DNA of 64,000 nucleotides from Gyromitra esculenta (taxonomy: Eukaryota > Ascomycota > Pezizomycetes > Pezizales > Discinaceae): contig JBCAML010000004.1 of the NCBI GenBank assembly GCA_038503075.1, positions 1,943,149-2,007,148 on the forward strand, given 5' to 3'. Under the pieces are notes generated by a model, which searched no databases, was not told where the DNA came from, and worked only from the letters and a program-made list of their open reading frames with translations. This document shows, one piece after another, positions 21,418 through 32,537 of this stretch (its first letter is position 1; each line of letters starts with the position of its first letter). Position numbers and translations under genes: made by a program.

Positions 21418-22147
21418 ATGGCTGCCACAGGTACAGCAACAATCACCTCCACCTCTCCGGACCTCTCAGATCTGGTGATTCCACCTCTCCGCTTTTCTAT
21501 CGTCGAAGACAAGCTGTACCGTGGTTCCTACCCTCGTCCCCTCAATTTCAAATTCCTCGAGTCCCTCAACCTCAAGACGATCCTCTCACTCACTCCCGAA
21601 CCATTGGCAGAGGATGCGGCGGGATGGTGCAGGAGTCAAGGGATCAATATGGTCCGGATACAACCTGAGAGGGATGGAAAGAAGGGTGCACCGCTGAAAC
21701 ATGCGGAGGCGTGCGATATCCTCTCGGTCCGTTTCACCATTTTTCCCCTTCTCCATTATTGTGAATTACTTCACTAATATGAAAATACAGATAATGTTAG
21801 ACTCCACGTACAGTCCACTCTACGTGCACTGCCTCAATGGCAGCGAGGTTACAGGGCTGGCCATGACTAGCTTACGGAAAGTGCAGATGTGGGCAACTCC
21901 AAGCATTCTGTCTGAACTTATGAGGTTCTCCGAGTCGCACCATTCGTTTGATCGATTTTTAGATGAGTTTGCTGGGGACGTGGTGATACCGAGGGAGCCG
22001 GTTAAGTGGCTTTGGCAGGGTTTGAAGGATGAGGACGGGTTACCGCCGCTGGGCTGTGGGGTGAAGATTACGTATGTGGATACACGACTGGATGAGAAAT
22101 ACCGGGAGAAACAGTGCGAAAAGACAAAGAAATCAGAGGACCGGTGA
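21418..22147 (+). CDS. Oca-type atypical tyrosine phosphatase-like protein
   Basis: Exons 21418-21726 and 21791-22147 give 221 aa; the 64-nt intron uses a less common GTCCGT donor. The fold matches the plant/fungal atypical dual-specificity family (Oca/Siw14, PF03162): PPLRFSIVEDKLYRGSYPR, then LKTILSLTPEPL, then the P-loop region YVHCLNGSEVTGLAM and LRKVQMW. The active-site Cys is present, but in the C-x5-R motif the Arg is replaced (C-L-N-G-S-E-V). Several fungal Oca4/Oca6-like paralogues show the same loss, so this member is probably catalytically dead or acts as a scaffold in the Oca complex. I chose the ATG at 21418; an in-frame GTG 15 nt upstream is not credible. Confidence 0.85.
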
Positions 22148-23915
22148 TGCTTGCGAGCATAGCAGTGGCAGTAGATACATGTAGACTAGGTATTTGGGGG
22201 GGGTTTTTTACGGATATCACGGTGCACATTGGGAAATAATGGTGTTTTAAAAGCGTTTTGGAAATTGAAGCAGCATAACGCTGTGCTAGTTAAGGACTAT
22301 TCTATTGCCCCGTGGTGGATTTATGTCCGCAAGACTACTATCTAAAATTGCGAAGAAAAATTATCAGTAATTGATCCTTTAAAATTATAACTTAATGGCA
22401 AGAGGAGAAGAAACTTACCAAACTTGTATCTTTTGGTTGTATTTAAGACACTGTTAGCGAAATATTGCGAGGCAATGGCCCTAGATCTGGGCAACCGATT
22501 AATGGCCCTTCATCGAACTGAGGAAAAAACGAAGAGGGCGATAAGGATTGGTGCCTGAAGAAGAAAGAGAGGAAAAATATGGTTGCCAGAGGGCTATTTA
22601 TACACGCGCCAAGAGAATTTTATGCCAAGGACGAAGAAGAAGAAAAATATTCAGCCTCAACCTTAGGGTTGGAATTGGCCGCCGAGTGACACCGCGTGCA
22701 GGTATACGGCCAATTCGTATCTCCGCACGAGGCTGAGGCAAGGCAACACACATGCCCTGGATTGTATCGCTTCAGACACCTATTGGATCACAATGCGGGA
22801 TATTCGCTGACTTTAGGTAGTTCTTGTCTAGAAATTGTTTCCTGCACTTTTCAAAGACTGGAATCTGAGATTGGAAACAGCACATATTTGTAGAATAAAG
22901 TGTTTTTTTTTTCCCCAAGAACCCGAACACTCCCTCGCTCAGGCTTGGTGTGGTATGTAGGGTCTTGATACGAGTACTATTGATGTTTTTATGATATCCG
23001 GGTAACCCTTGTTTCACGTGAGAACAGCTGGGCTGCGACCGTACGTTCGCGTAATTGTTTATCTCTGGGGAATGTTTAACCTTGCAGGCGTGAATCTGCC
23101 CTTCCGGTAGTTTCACCATACACATTCGCTGTATGCTTACGAGGTAGCGTGTAGCGTGTATAGGGTTACCTACCTCTGTATGCCGCGTAGCGTGTCCAGT
23201 GTCAGCAGCCAAAAATAGAGGAACGGCTTGCCCGCCTCAGCCACACTGGGCCATTTTAGGCGGCACCAGGAAAGTGAAAGTTGGGTAGGAAGCATGAGGT
23301 TAGAGGGGGGCTCAAATGTGTATGGGGAATAGATGGAACAAGACACAGAAGTGAGAAAGTGTGCGTGGAAACGCTCAGAGACAGAGAAAGATGGAGATTT
23401 CCTCCTGAGAAATTAGAAAGTGACATTCAAGATAGGCCTGAGCTGAAGGAGCCTACCGTGGCGCGCCTACGAGATTATCAGACGCTCCCGTCAAACCGGA
23501 TCGAGCAATAAGCAGCAACGAGCAACTTCCGCATCTTTGATACTGCTCTACCACCACCACCACTACCAGCACCACCACCACCACACACCCCTTTCGCCGT
23601 TGCTACCAATAACTATTCTCCCCTGATCATTCCGTTACCGTCATCACGCTCTTTCTTCGTCGCCTAGGGTTCGGCTTGCGATGAGATTCACCCTGAACTC
23701 GACTGTTCCATCATCCTCGTCTCCTGCGACCGAAAACTAAGACCCTCAATCCTACACCCTACCAGCTCTGCGCCTCTGACACCCCCAACCATCTTCTTCT
23801 CACCCATCTATTTCAGCCACTTCAATAGATCGTCAATCACCTCATCTTCTGCAGCTAGATATAACCTTAAAGGAACGCCCCTTCACGCACGGATTACCGG
23901 GGTAACACCCATCGT
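22148..23915. other. Intergenic region and DRS2 leader
   Basis: No gene supported. It includes a TACATGTA octamer at 22176-22183, and CAC/ACC-rich microsatellite DNA at about 23549-23586. The segment nearest DRS2 is pyrimidine-rich and carries one small upstream ORF. Confidence 0.5.
23681..23740 (+). promoter_or_regulatory. Possible upstream ORF in DRS2 leader (19 codons)
   Basis: An ATG at 23681 opens a 19-codon frame ending in TAA at 23740. No other ATG occurs between it and the DRS2 start at 23916. If transcribed, it is the sole uORF there. Confidence 0.3.
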
Positions 23916-26900
23916 ATGGCGGGCAGTTCACACGACAACAACTTGCTTCTTGATCTAGATGATCAGGGTCGCAACTATGGAAACCCAGGACAGCCAGCAC
24001 CGGTCCCGGAGTCCGATTATCCCCCTCGATCTTCGGTCTCTTATGATGATTTTGTAGGAGGCCACCCATCGCCATACACAAGTACTATTAATCCTCTATC
24101 TTCCGCTTCGAGAACTTACTCCCAGACAAGTGCGCTGGGGAACTATCAGCCTCACTATACCGATGAAGACGACCTTGATGATATGTACCAAGATGAGAAC
24201 CGTCCCGCAAGCGGGTACCAGTATGATTCTGCCGGCAATCATCATGATATTGCAGGAGCCTCGAACCGACAAAGTGCCTACGGGGTTGGTGGGGTAGTAG
24301 GGAGGGTCAAATCGGCATTGGGGATAAACCCAGAATACAGTGAGATGGATTTACCACTCACAGAAACAAGGCCGAAGAGTACGATTACGGCAGTAGAGGG
24401 GGCTTCGGCGGGAGCTAGGAAGAGGACTAGTGGTAGCAAATTTAAGTTTGGGTTCGGAAGGAATAAGGTGGACCCGTCTACGCTTGGGCCTCGTGTTATA
24501 CATCTTAACAATCCACCTGCAAATGCAGTCAACAAATATGTGGACAATCACGTCTCAACGGCAAAATATAATGTGGCTACGTTTATACCCAAGTTCTTAT
24601 ACGAGCAGTTTTCAAAATATGCGAACTTATTCTTCTTGTTTACGGCGGGGTTGCAACAGATCCCAAATATCTCTCCAACAAACAGGTATACGACTATTGG
24701 TCCTCTTATCGTTGTGCTTTTAGTATCAGCAGGAAAGGAACTTGTTGAGGATTGGAAACGAAAAACTCAGGATAAAGAGCTCAATCGCTCGAAAGCTAGG
24801 GTTTTGACGGGGTCAAGCTTCGAAACTCAAAGGTGGATTAACGTGCGTGTGGGAGATATTGTTCGTGTGGAGTCCGAAGAACCTTTTCCGGCAGATTTGG
24901 TCTTGATGGCATCGTCAGAACCGGAGGGTTTATGTTATATCGAAACGGCAAATTTGGATGGAGAAACGAATTTGAAAATCAAGCAGGCTATACCGGAAAC
25001 TGCTGGTTTGGTCAGTCCAGGAGACCTTAGTAGGTTATCAGGAAGGATTCGGTCTGAACAGCCTAATAGTAGTTTGTATACCTACGAAGCTACTCTTACT
25101 ATTGACGTCGGAGGTGGGGAGAAAGAGCTTCCGCTCAGCCCAGAACAATTGCTGTTGAGAGGAGCTACACTGAGGAATACGCCTTGGGTTCATGGAGCTG
25201 TCGTGTTCACTGGGCATGAAACGAAGTTAATGAGGAACGCGACAGCTACCCCTATCAAAAGGACGGCTGTGGAGAGAACGCTCAACGTCCAAATCATCAT
25301 GCTTGTTTCTATTCTCCTGATTCTCTCGCTAGTTTCTTCGACGGGAGATGTTATCAAACAGGTGAGTTTTCAAGAATCCCTTCCTTAGTATCCGTTTCGA
25401 GGCTAGGCTAAACACTCTTTATAGTCTACTCAAAGCTCGACGATGTCTTATCTATACTTGCAAAATAACAACAAAGTGAGGCAGTTCTTTGCCGATATTT
25501 TGACGTACTGGGTTCTATACTCCAATCTAGTCCCTATCAGGTAATTCATCTAGATTTAGCATATCAGAGATTCAAACTGATTTTTGGGTAGCTTGTTTGT
25601 CACCGTTGAAATCGTTAAGTATTACCATGCCTTTTTGATCAATTCCGATCTCGACATTTACTACGCTGAAACCGACACCCCTGCTGTATGCCGCACGTCC
25701 AGCTTGGTGGAGGAGTTGGGTCAAATCGAGTACATCTTCTCGGACAAAACTGGTACCCTTACTTGCAATATGATGGAATTCAAACAGTGCTCAATCGCGG
25801 GTATATGTTACGCGGATGAGGTCCCTGAAGACCGGCGTGCTACTATACAGGATGGTATGGAGGTCGGGATCCACGACTTTGCGCGTCTCGCAGAGAACCT
25901 GAAGAATCACCCAAGTCGTGAGATCATGCACCATTTCCTTACGTTACTGGCTACCTGCCACACCGTCATCCCGGAAAGAAAAGATGATAGGCTGGACGAG
26001 ATCAAATACCAAGCTGCGTCTCCAGACGAAGGTGCATTGGTCGAGGGGGCTGTACAACTCGGATATCGCTTCATCGCACGTAAGCCAAGATCAGTTGCTA
26101 TTCTGGTCGACGGCCAGGAATATGAATACGAAATGCTCAATATCTGCGAATTTAATTCAACACGTAAACGTATGTCGACCATCCTTCGTTGTCCCGACGG
26201 AAAAATCAGAATTTACTGCAAGGGTGCCGACACGGTGATTATGGAGCGCTTGCATGAGGACAATCCGATGATGGAAGTGACACTGCAGCACCTGGAAGAT
26301 TATGCCACCGAGGGTTTAAGAACGCTGTGCTTAGCTATGCGTGAGATCCCGGATGATGAATACCGTCAGTGGAGCGCAGTCTATGATAGAGCTGCAACAA
26401 CGATCAATAATCGTAGCGAGGAACTAGACAAGGCAGCAGAGCTTATTGAAAAGGACTTCTATTTGCTGGGAGCGACAGCGATCGAGGATAGACTGCAAGA
26501 TGGTGTGCCAGATACTATTCACACCTTGCAGACGGCAGGGATCAAAGTCTGGGTTTTGACTGGAGATCGACAAGAAACTGCTATTAATATCGGAATGAGT
26601 TGCAAACTTATCAGCGAGGACATGACCCTAATTATTGTCAATGAAGAAAACATGCAGGACACACGGGATAGCTTATCGAAGAAGCTGAACGCTGTCAAGT
26701 CGCAAAAGGATGCTGGAGGTGAACCTGAAGCTCTAGCATTAGTTATCGATGGTCGTTCCCTCACTTTCGCCCTCGAAAGGGACCTTGAAAAAACATTCCT
26801 CGATTTAGCTATTATGTGCAAGGCTGTTATTTGTTGGTAAGTGCCCCATCCTCCCCCCCACACTGGTACGCTTTTGTGCTGATTGGGTTTAGTCGTGTCT

Positions 26901-28237
26901 CTCCGCTTCAGAAGGCTTTAGTTGTGAAACTCGTGAAACGTCATCTTAAAGCTATTCTACTTGCCATTGGAGACGGTGCCAACGATGTCAGCATGATCCA
27001 GGCGGCTCATGTCGGTGTCGGTATTAGCGGTGTCGAAGGTCTTCAGGCTGCTCGAAGCGCAGATGTTGCTATTGGCCAATTCAGATTCTTGAGAAAACTC
27101 CTTCTAGTGCACGGAGCCTGGAGTTACCAGCGTATCAGTAAAGTCATTTTATATTCATTTTACAAGAACATTACACTTTATATGACACAGTTTTGGGTGA
27201 GTTGCTAGATGGCGTAATCCCTGGAATTGGAAAGGAGTTGCTGAAAGTGTGATAGTTTTCGTTTCAAAACGGGTTTTCAGGACAGGTCATTTATGAGTCG
27301 TGGACGCTTTCGTTCTATAATGTCTTTTTCACGGTGTTGCCTCCATTGGTAATGGGTATCTTCGATCAATTTATCAGCGCAAGACTTTTGGATCGGTATC
27401 CTCAATTATACCAACTTGGACAAAAAGGACAATTTGTAAGTCGCGCAACTTGTTTCTCTAAAAACTAACTTGAAGTGCGTGGTACTAACTGATGCTGGTG
27501 TGTAGTTTAAAACCAGTAGCTTCTGGGCGTGGTTGGTGAATGGATTCTACCATTCGCTGATCCTGTATATCTTCTCGGAGCTGATCTTCCTGTACGATCT
27601 CCCTCTAGGAGATGGTACGGTTGCCGGGCATTGGGTTTGGGGAACTGCGTTATATACTGCGGTTCTTGCGACGGTTCTTGGAAAAGCTGCTTTGGTCACG
27701 AATCTGTGGACGAAATATACGGTTATGGCGATTCCGGGATCTATGCTTATTTGGATGGCCTTCATGCCGGCATATGCAACAGTTGCTCCTATGTTGGGCT
27801 TTTCAACAGAATATGAAGGTATCCTGCCGAAACTTATTACGTCGCCGGTGTTCTGGGCCATGGCTTGTATTCTGCCTGCATTGTGTTTGAGCAGAGATTT
27901 TGCTTGGAAATAGTAAATTACCCCGGGAAATCTCAGTGTGCTGGTGAATATATACTAATTTGAGGATAGTGCGAAACGAATGTATTACCCGCAAACTTAT
28001 CATCATATCCAAGAGATTCAGAAATACAACATCCAAGATTATAGACCACGCATGGAACAATTTCAGAAGGCCATCCGAAAGGTGCGACAGGTACAACGCA
28101 TGCGTAAGCAGAGAGGATATGCGTTTTCGCAGGCAGATGAGGGTCAATCACGACTGATCCAGGCATACGATACTACGAAAGAAAGAGGAAAGTACGGAGA
28201 AATGAAGAGCGTTCGACCGGAGGATCGACCTCGTTGA
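23916..28237 (+). CDS. DRS2: P4-type phospholipid flippase (Drs2/ATP8A-like)
   Basis: Seven exons: 23916-25361, 25425-25540, 25592-26836, 26893-27196, 27256-27435, 27506-27912 and 27970-28237, giving 1321 aa, normal for Drs2. The N-terminal 180 residues are polar and acidic. P4-ATPase signatures follow in order: [43 protein letters not shown] (transmembrane helix 4 PISL motif), [13 protein letters not shown] (phosphorylated Asp near 572), [23 protein letters not shown], and [19 protein letters not shown]. The late membrane segments include [19 protein letters not shown]. The tail has a basic [19 protein letters not shown] region, as in Drs2 regulatory tails. The family flips phosphatidylserine/ethanolamine to the cytosolic leaflet at the trans-Golgi with a Cdc50 subunit. 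Confidence 0.96.
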
Positions 28238-30696
28238 TTATGAATGTATGGAAAATGGAATGTGTGGATTGTGTGTAGTTGAAGACAAGGGTGGTAGTTT
28301 TAGTTGTAAGATGGCTTAGAGCGGAAGAGCTGTCTTTTTGTACCTAGTTTTTTTATCTTATTATTTTGACCTGTATCTTTTCGTGGTTTTCCTTTCTTAC
28401 TCTCCCCAGTTTTATACTCCTTCTCCTGTGTAGTGTTTATCTCATTTATTTGTACTCCTTTTCCCAGCCTATTGTTCTCTACCGTAGCGCAGTCGCGCAA
28501 CGTTTATGATTGTATTAGCAGAACCCAAAGAGGTTTTTTTGTTTGCGATTTTCAAACATGGCAACACTGGGTCTACGAGGGGAAGTTTTGAAACAAAAGT
28601 TATTTAAGTGTAAAATGGTTCTCGATTCAAAAAACTATATCCGTTAGCTAATAAGGGTTCTGCTCGTGAGTATCTACCTACCTACCCACCCTACTCGAGT
28701 CTTACCTACATACCTACCTATCACTTGTTTACTATCTTTGACTTCGACAGCCCGATCTGTACCCTCAGGGGCGGGCATGTGCCCATGCATATCGCCTGTA
28801 GATCATGATCAACGTTCTAGGTAAGCCACATTTTGATGCTGGCGGCTCGGTGACGGCACACATCTGTCGTTCATGTTCGGGGAAGGTGCGGCCTAGAATG
28901 GAGAGACAACGCATCACATAAGCGCGTACAGAGATGGGTGTCAATGCAAACCTAGAGGTGAACAGCCTGCCTTTTTAGAACTGTGGATTTTTAGGTGCTT
29001 TAATTTAGTTATTTTGGGAGGGTTATATGGGGTGCTACTAGCGGATGTCTTTCATGGATTGGGGCGGTCAATATTTCGTTTCTGGGTATCAGTACAGATC
29101 CTAAAAGATACCCGTACTCGGACATGTACGTGTTCACAATATCTGTAACCGCTGAGGTTAATTTGAAGAGGTAACCCACAGGTGGAGGATGAGAATGTGG
29201 TAAAAGCCAGAGGCTTCACACAATTCATGGCTAATTCGTAGAGTGGATAACCCCGACCCGAGTACCGGACTGATACCCTGCCTGCCTTATGATGCTTATC
29301 GTGATTTCAATTACTAGTGGAATACAGGGACTTATGTGCCCCGCTGTGACACGATACTACCCCACCTCACACACAAACAACCTCTTGTACAAACATCCAG
29401 CATAGATTGCTATGGCGTTCCACGAATCACAAGATACCTTTTTATGTTACTAGGTACCCACGAGGACAGGGATACAAAAAAAATTCGTGGTAGTGCACAC
29501 CATTACTGGGTTTATATACATATTTTCATCCGGTCTTTTTTGACCGTCTTTAGCTCCTTGCCGCTAACTTTGCAGCTGTTAAATCAAAATCAAACTAAAC
29601 AAAAAAAAATCTGATTGCGGGGATAACCAGCGTTTGCAGAGATACGCCGACAATCCAAGGGAGTTTACTTTCGAAATCCATATCGAGTAATCTCGAGGAT
29701 CTGCGCAAGGATGACTGGGTTCAAGGTGCTCGTTGTTGCAAACCAGCGAGGAATCTGACTAAACCGGGATGGTCCGCTAGACTAATCAACCAACTAGCCA
29801 GGTACCTGCAGCTCTCTGGGAGCCTGAAACTTTTTTGAAGTACAGCTGTGCTTGAACTCATTTGAATTATTGACGGGCGAGTTATTACACAGTGGGTGAG
29901 GGTGGCCCCGAACGGTGGGATGTAGAACTGGAATACAATCATGCTCAAAAAGCTTCTCTCATCTTGCTGCTCGTTTCATTGATTGGACGAGACGAGAGCT
30001 TTCTAGAGATTTCGGAAGGAACTTAATTACCGCGCGTTTTGTGCGCGCCGCTGTAATCATCATCTTTTCTAGATATCTTAACACACCACCTATGGTTATG
30101 GTGGCTTCTGGTTTAGACAAGAAAATCGTGAAGCGCGGTGATCCATCTCTATGGTTCGTTTCTTTGATTTTCAGCTTATATTTATCTATTGCTGATCTAG
30201 AATCGGATCCTGATAGGGCTGAGATAATGGTTGGTTGGGTAAACCGGAAACTCATTTAAAGAGGTGTCGCGATCGATTACACCCCAAAGGTCAATGGTCG
30301 TCCAAGTGACGGAAATCAATGAACGTATACTTGATTTGATTGCTGTCATCTGAGTAGTGAGCGTGTGCTAATCTGGCCCCTAGACGGAGTGGGGAGACCA
30401 TCTATAAGCGAAGCTTTGAAGACGAGGAAAACTAGGTAGGCCTCTAAACCTGTGTCCGGCTGGTGTTGCGTGGCGGTCATCTGAAAAGGACATGCGCACC
30501 AGTACCTATGATATAATGTGGACGGCCTCTCGACGTTAGCCTGCGCATGGGGGGCAGTAGAGTGCATTAGAGTACGGGCACAGGAGAGTAGGAACCACAG
30601 CTTTGGGATGAGGTGAGACGAGTGGATGAGGAGGGAGAGACGAGTGGATAGGCCCGAATAGTGGAACCCAGTTCCAGTTCCAGTTCCAGTGCTACC
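28238..30696. other. Intergenic region, no supported gene
   Basis: T-rich DRS2 3' flank, (CTAC)n-like sequence at about 28672-28720, then unremarkable DNA. Overlapping open frames near 29915-30260 on both strands lack family features or splice partners. A GTTCCA hexamer repeat runs at 30669-30690. Confidence 0.5.
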
Positions 30697-31164
30697 TACA
30701 GACGAGTGAAAAAAGTGAGGAAACAACGACCAAAACACACCAAAATCGGCCAACTTCACAACCAAAACCCTCATTACTAAAATTAGCTAAGTGACATGAC
30801 TGGCCTACCAGTGACTTCATCACTCATGAGCTCTCTATAAGTGAATTTCTGGACTATTCTATTTAGAGGATCATAGGCTAGAACTTTTTAAAGTTGTAGT
30901 ACCCATAGATTTCTGTTGCATCATACCTTTCCTCACCAAAATTGGGTAAATAACTAAACCTCATGAAGTCAAAGGCTCCTATTTCAATACAGAAAATTCG
31001 AGGGAGTACAGAATATTCATGGATCTAAATTACAGAGCTATTAGATGTGTCCCACTACTCAGTTTCTTGTTACCACAACTCTTAGTGGGAAATAAATTGA
31101 GCTAAAGTTGGCTTGTTTTGGTGTATATTGACCCTTGTTTCGTCACTTTTTTCACTCGTCTGTA
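30697..31164. mobile_element. TA-flanked inverted-repeat MITE (Tc1/mariner-like), 464 bp
   Basis: The element 30699-31162 starts CAGACGAGTGAAAAAAGTGA and ends with the reverse complement of the same 20 bases. Similarity between arms continues for about 60 bp (GAAACAA, ACACCAAAA, GCCAACTT shared in order). Both ends abut a TA dinucleotide (30697-30698 and 31163-31164), the Tc1/mariner target-site duplication. No transposase is encoded, so it is non-autonomous. Superfamily assignment rests on the TA flanks and is inference. Confidence 0.75.
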
Positions 31165-31699
31165 CATGTATGTAACTAACGCCCATACAGCGCCGTTCGG
31201 TGTCGCAGGAACAGGAGTGGTGGTTACAAGAGCAGCAAAACAAGCAAAGCGTCCCCTTGCTGGGTTCTGTACAATATCAGCCGCCGGACCCTTCTGACCG
31301 CCGCCTTTCAATCAGTGGCAATCAATCAGTCAGTCAATCAATCAATCAATCACCCCTCCCACCATCGTCAGCTTGCCTGCTTGATCTCGTCACTCTGTGT
31401 TTTCTTTTTCTTTTTTCTTTTTCTCTTCTGCTTCTGTTTCTGCTTTTGTTTCTGCTTCTTTCGTTCCGGCTTTTTTCCTGTTCCTTTTCATGGCTTGTTT
31501 CCCAAGCCAAAGAAAGACTGTCTGTAAATTAAATTCAACCTGGTGACTGGACCTACGTATTTACCAGCAGGTAAAAAAAAAAGGACATACATCTCCGCAC
31601 TCTGCTGAGCACATCTCGCCTAGAAGAAGAAAAAGAGTAGGAATATCCACCGCAAAAGATTATCGACGGCCGCCCCACACAGAATCTCAGACACCCCCA
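31165..31699. other. Upstream region of CDC4
   Basis: An (AATC)n microsatellite lies at 31319-31352 and a long CT-rich tract at about 31400-31490. No coding feature is supported. Confidence 0.5.
31319..31352. repeat. (AATC)n microsatellite
   Basis: Tetranucleotide run with AGTC interruptions. Confidence 0.85.
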
Positions 31700-31753
31700 A
31701 TGCTGGCCGTTTCTCTCCCCGCTCTCTCCTCCCCTTTATTTTCAATAATCTAA
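31700..31753 (+). promoter_or_regulatory. Possible uORF at head of CDC4 leader (17 codons)
   Basis: ATG at 31700 opens a 17-codon hydrophobic frame ending TAA. It is the last ATG before the CDC4 start about 840 nt downstream. Confidence 0.3.
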
Positions 31754-32537
31754 ATTTTTACTTTTTCTCTCTACTATACTCGCAACTGGACTGTTCGTCG
31801 GGTCCGCTTTCTGCCTCCACAATCCAGTTCCCAGTGCCCTTCCCAAGCCTGCCCCCATTCCTTCGTTCAAACCCCCCCAAGGTACGATCTCAGACGGTGT
31901 TCATCACCAAACTCCTCCCACGCTTCAGGTTGTTCCAGCAGGTACACCCGCAGACCCCGCCAGCCAGTAAACGCTGCTTGTCGGTCTGCTGCCCTACCGC
32001 CCCTGCCCTCCCTGGTCTGGTGCCTCTGTGTTGCCGCTGCCACATTTCTGGTGTTGCGCCGCCCTTTTCTCTTCCTCCAACCTTTGTTCTGCTCTTCCTT
32101 CGCCTATTCCCCTCTTCTGCCGCCCACCATCGAAACTCGCCCACATCCCGCTGCACTATTGCCCAACGCTATCCATCACCACCCAACTACTGTTCCACCC
32201 CCTTAAGTACTTCATCTGCACTTGTTCCCTCATCGAGTCCATCTATCTCCTGAGTTCGCTGTGTCGCCTTTTGCTCTTTCGCGCCTATTGAGTCCTTATC
32301 ATCGTTTCACACGCGAAATCAGTAAACGCTATTCTTACCTACAAACTAAACTACCCGACTGCTCCCGACGTCTTCTGTTGACCACCTATTACAGGTTTTG
32401 GCGGGAACACTATTGGACTCACCGCCACTTGACGTCGATTTCCTAGCAACACGAGAAAAACAACTTGAAAAAAAAGGAGGACCAAAGAGAATATTGGATA
32501 GGATTGGATATCTTGAGTCTATTAGTGGCTATTGAAA
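31703..32537 (+). promoter_or_regulatory. Long ATG-free CDC4 leader
   Basis: No ATG occurs on the plus strand across 835 nt immediately before the CDC4 start. The sequence is C/T-rich and contains several in-frame stops. This suggests a long transcribed 5' UTR in which upstream starts are selected against. Confidence 0.5.

Noticed and set aside
29915..30259. Overlapping open frames on both strands, over 90 codons each
   Set aside because: Mirror frames in AT-balanced DNA, no domains, no splice partners, no orthologue-like motifs.
30346..30774. 142-aa minus-strand frame
   Set aside because: It runs into the MITE terminus at 30699 and includes the translated GTTCCA repeat; composition is not protein-like.
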